Of a stretch of DNA of 64,000 bases, positions 62,156-64,000 are shown piece by piece. Positions within the stretch are counted from its first letter, which is position 1; each line of letters starts with the position of its first letter. Under the pieces are notes generated by a model. The model ran no database searches. It saw only the letters and a list, made by a program, of their open reading frames with translations, and had not been told where the DNA came from. This DNA comes from G963677445 sp963678275. GTDB lineage: Bacteria > Bacteroidota > Ignavibacteria > Ignavibacteriales > Melioribacteraceae. The stretch lies in the NCBI GenBank assembly GCA_963678275.1, contig OY782765.1, positions 1,798,001-1,862,000 on the forward strand. The letters are read 5' to 3'. A program made the translations under genes and the position numbers.

Positions 62156-62776
62156 TTACTTGTCCAATTCATATTTCCTCAGAAGCTCTTTTTCAGCTTC
62201 CAGAAATTCTTTCAGCCTTCTTTTCATGTCATCATGAAGACTTTTCACTTCGGCTGCTTTTTTTTCCGCTTCAAAAACAATTTCTTTCCCTTTAAGTTCA
62301 GCTTGTTTTATAATTATTTCATTCCGGGCCGAAGCGTCCGAAATATTTTTTTCCATAAATTTAATCTGGCCGGTAAGAAGCTGAATTTTTCTTTGCTGAT
62401 AAAACACCTGGTGCACAGCCATTCCAAAAAATCCGAATGAACCCAAAACAACATTTCTTAAAGTATATAATATCATATTTTCGCTAAGCAGCTCACTGAA
62501 TCCAAAATATTCCTCGAAAAAGGAAATCAACATAAGACTAATTAATGACGCCGCGATAATAACGGCAAAAACCAGCTTACCGCCAAGAGTCCAGCCCAGG
62601 GTTAGGTTTATCAGCCATCCGCAGACAAACGCGAAAAATGAAAGTACAAACCAAACCGTAAAATTCATCTGCCCGATATTCAGAACATCGGTGCTCAGAA
62701 AATTTGAAAGAAACATCAGCGCGGCAAGGAGAGCCGGGGTAAAAAATGATAATATTTTGGGTTTATCAGATTCCAA
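62156..62776 (-). CDS. Hypothetical membrane protein with C-terminal coiled coil
   Basis: Protein of 206 residues: four hydrophobic segments (about 10-27, 38-62, 68-90, 105-125) followed by a long charged helix (about 128-206, AELKGKEIVFEAEKKAAEVKSLHDDMKRRL) likely to form a coiled coil. I recognise no family. The start is TTG 62776, inside the last 11 bases of punA, with AGAGG upstream. Position between divIVA-punA and ileS suggests a conserved cluster member of unknown role. Confidence 0.7.
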   Translation of the reverse strand: MESDKPKILSFFTPALLAALMFLSNFLSTDVLNIGQMNFTVWFVLSFFAFVCGWLINLTLGWTLGGKLVFAVIIAASLISLMLISFFEEYFGFSELLSENMILYTLRNVVLGSFGFFGMAVHQVFYQQRKIQLLTGQIKFMEKNISDASARNEIIIKQAELKGKEIVFEAEKKAAEVKSLHDDMKRRLKEFLEAEKELLRKYELDK

Positions 62777-63593
62777 TCTTTTTTATTACCTCTTTCATAA
62801 TAAGAGTCATTTTTGGTTCCGCCGCATTCGCTGCCGCGATAATTTCGGACACATCAACCGGTTTTAAAGATTCGGGGAAACATTCATCGGTAATAATACT
62901 GAAACCGAGCACCTTCATACCCATATGATTGGCTACAATGTTTTCCGGTATGGTGGACATACCCACCACATCAGCGCCGATGGTTCTGAGAAAGCGGTAT
63001 TCCGCCCTGGTCTCAAGGTTGGGGCCGGCAACTGCCACGTAAACTCCTTTGTGAACCTTAATTTTATTTTCCAGCGCGGCTTCTTCGGCCAGAGCTATCA
63101 TCTCCTGATCATAGGGTTCACTCATATCCGGGAAACGGGGGCCGAGTTTATCTTCATTTTTTCCAATCAGCGGATTATCGCCGAGTAAATTGATATGATC
63201 GGACATTATCATTAAATCCCCTCTGCGGTATAGCGGATTCATTCCGCCGCAGGCGTTGGAAACAAGCAGATGAGTCACCCCGAGAAATTTCATAACTCTT
63301 ACCGGGTAGGTGATCTGCTGCATTGAATATCCTTCATAATAATGAAACCGTCCCTGCATCGCTACAACATTTTTCCCGTTGATCTTACCGAATATCAATT
63401 TTCCCTGGTGCGATTCAACCGTTGACAGGGGAAAATGTGGCAGTTCACTATAGTCAATTTCGGTTTCAATTTTTATTTCATCAACGAGTCCTCCCAGGCC
63501 GGTCCCGAGGATAATGCCTGTTTGATAGGTTTCGGTGGTCTGTTTTCTTATCACCGCGATGGTTTCATCAATCTTTTTCAGCAGATCACTCAT
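62766..63593 (-). CDS. punA: Purine-nucleoside phosphorylase
   Basis: Splits purine nucleosides with phosphate to base and ribose 1-phosphate. The trimeric-type signature is complete in 275 residues: GIILGTGLGGLVDEI (28-42), QGRFHYYEGYSMQQITYPVRVMK (about 80-102), SNACGGMNPLYRRGDLMIMSDHINLLGDNPL and GPNLETRAEYRFLRTIGADVVGMST. ATG at 63593 overlaps the divIVA stop by 4 bases; the next gene overlaps its end by 11 bases. Confidence 0.95.
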   Translation of the reverse strand: MSDLLKKIDETIAVIRKQTTETYQTGIILGTGLGGLVDEIKIETEIDYSELPHFPLSTVESHQGKLIFGKINGKNVVAMQGRFHYYEGYSMQQITYPVRVMKFLGVTHLLVSNACGGMNPLYRRGDLMIMSDHINLLGDNPLIGKNEDKLGPRFPDMSEPYDQEMIALAEEAALENKIKVHKGVYVAVAGPNLETRAEYRFLRTIGADVVGMSTIPENIVANHMGMKVLGFSIITDECFPESLKPVDVSEIIAAANAAEPKMTLIMKEVIKKIGI

Positions 63594-64000
63594 GTAAGTT
63601 TCTCCAGTATATCATCAATATTTATATTTTTTTCAGGGTTATCCCGACTGATTTTTTCATTCTCCGGGTCGGGAAAATAGAGATCAAGCATTCTCGACTG
63701 AGTGTTGATCATAGCTTTCAGTTTTGCAGTAAGAAGTTTATTTTCTTCCCGCAGATGCACGACAGAACTTTTAACAAATTCCGCCTCCTTTTTTGCTCCG
63801 GATAACAGCTCAGATGATTTTTGTTCCGCTTCCTTAACCATCTGTTCTATTTTTTTCCTCGTTGATTCTATTGCTTTACTTGACGACTCACGCGCGTCAA
63901 TGAGGGTGTGATGAAGAGACTTTTCGATTTTGTTGAACTCTTCAATCCGTGAATTTTTTTTATCGTTCTCCTGCTCAAGGGAGGCAATTTTTCCATTCAT
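63590..64000 (-). CDS. DivIVA-like coiled-coil protein (N-terminus outside the window)
   Basis: The visible 136 residues are mostly coiled coil with the DivIVA-type run EKSLHHTLIDARESSSKAIE..EAEQKSSELLSGAKKEAEFVKSSV. The open frame continues to the window edge, so the membrane-binding N-terminal part is missing here. The family places cell-division or polar-growth factors at curved membranes. The stop overlaps the punA start (ATGA), making divIVA the upstream gene of this cluster. Confidence 0.75.
   Translation of the reverse strand: MNGKIASLEQENDKKNSRIEEFNKIEKSLHHTLIDARESSSKAIESTRKKIEQMVKEAEQKSSELLSGAKKEAEFVKSSVVHLREENKLLTAKLKAMINTQSRMLDLYFPDPENEKISRDNPEKNINIDDILEKLT

Noticed and set aside
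1..64000. CRISPR array, prophage or integron
   Set aside because: No regularly spaced identical repeats, no integrase, capsid or cas-like protein; the repeats seen are palindromic and irregularly spaced.

Overview
Organism. The window reads as a chromosomal segment of a Gram-negative, probably anaerobic or facultatively anaerobic bacterium of the FCB superphylum. Support: three secreted proteins end in a type IX secretion (T9SS) type A sorting domain of the YPNPFNPS/T kind; there are a TonB-dependent receptor, a Wzi-like barrel and a PagL-like barrel; and the order divIVA-punA-ileS-dksA-like-lspA-rluD is familiar from Ignavibacteria, Calditrichota, Marinimicrobia and related lineages. Many starts have GGAGG-type ribosome sites, which argues against core Bacteroidetes, and at least six genes appear to start with TTG. 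The exact phylum cannot be settled from this window. Base composition is moderately AT-rich and nothing suggests a prophage, integrase or intact insertion sequence. || Layout. 1-2.1 kb: two small hypothetical envelope proteins and a repeat-rich spacer. 2.1-4.6 kb: hydG-hydE, two radical-SAM maturases of [FeFe] hydrogenase. 4.7-7.9 kb: EamA-type exporter and TonB receptor. 8.1-10.9 kb: pntAA-pntAB-pntB transhydrogenase operon. 11.7-14.5 kb: two outer-membrane barrels. 14.7-17.1 kb: nfnAB electron-bifurcating transhydrogenase. 17.1-18.2 kb: repeat-rich spacer. 18.2-23.0 kb: secreted prolyl oligopeptidase, DJ-1/PfpI protein and phosphoglucose isomerase. 23.3-27.7 kb: two T9SS cargo proteins (vWA and VIT-vWA). 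27.8-34.6 kb: a flavoprotein/polyferredoxin membrane fusion, a C1-type peptidase and a T9SS subtilase. 34.8-37.3 kb: GNAT acetyltransferase and bifunctional FtcD, the latter behind a structured leader with its own terminator. 37.7-49.7 kb: a signalling/envelope block (15-repeat PKD protein, LysM-FecR-Ig protein, adenylate cyclase, PAS histidine kinase). 49.7-50.9 kb: spacer with palindromes. 50.9-58.9 kb: fmt, def, a membrane protein, a catalytically dead M1-peptidase homologue, tRNA-Thr, a 31-residue basic protein, TPR protein, HU, rluD, lspA, dksA-like. 59-64 kb: ileS, membrane coiled-coil protein, punA, divIVA (cut by the window end). || Working together. HydEG, NfnAB, PntAB and the flavin/4Fe-4S fusion point to energy metabolism that moves electrons between hydrogen, ferredoxin, NADH and NADPH. 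The secreted peptidases and T9SS cargo suit a heterotroph that degrades protein outside the cell. || Main points for a second look: (1) a palindrome family (GTAGGACAG..CTGTCCTAC) whose two arms change together, built into two larger composite repeats and once used as a terminator; (2) a stem-closed leader plus terminator upstream of ftcD; (3) an M1 aminopeptidase homologue with every zinc/catalytic residue replaced at exact motif spacing, coupled by ATGA to a membrane protein; (4) a thioredoxin-reductase-like module that looks circularly permuted and is fused to a NapH-type polyferredoxin; (5) a cyclase / LysM-FecR / PKD cluster; (6) a 71-nt lspA-rluD coding overlap.
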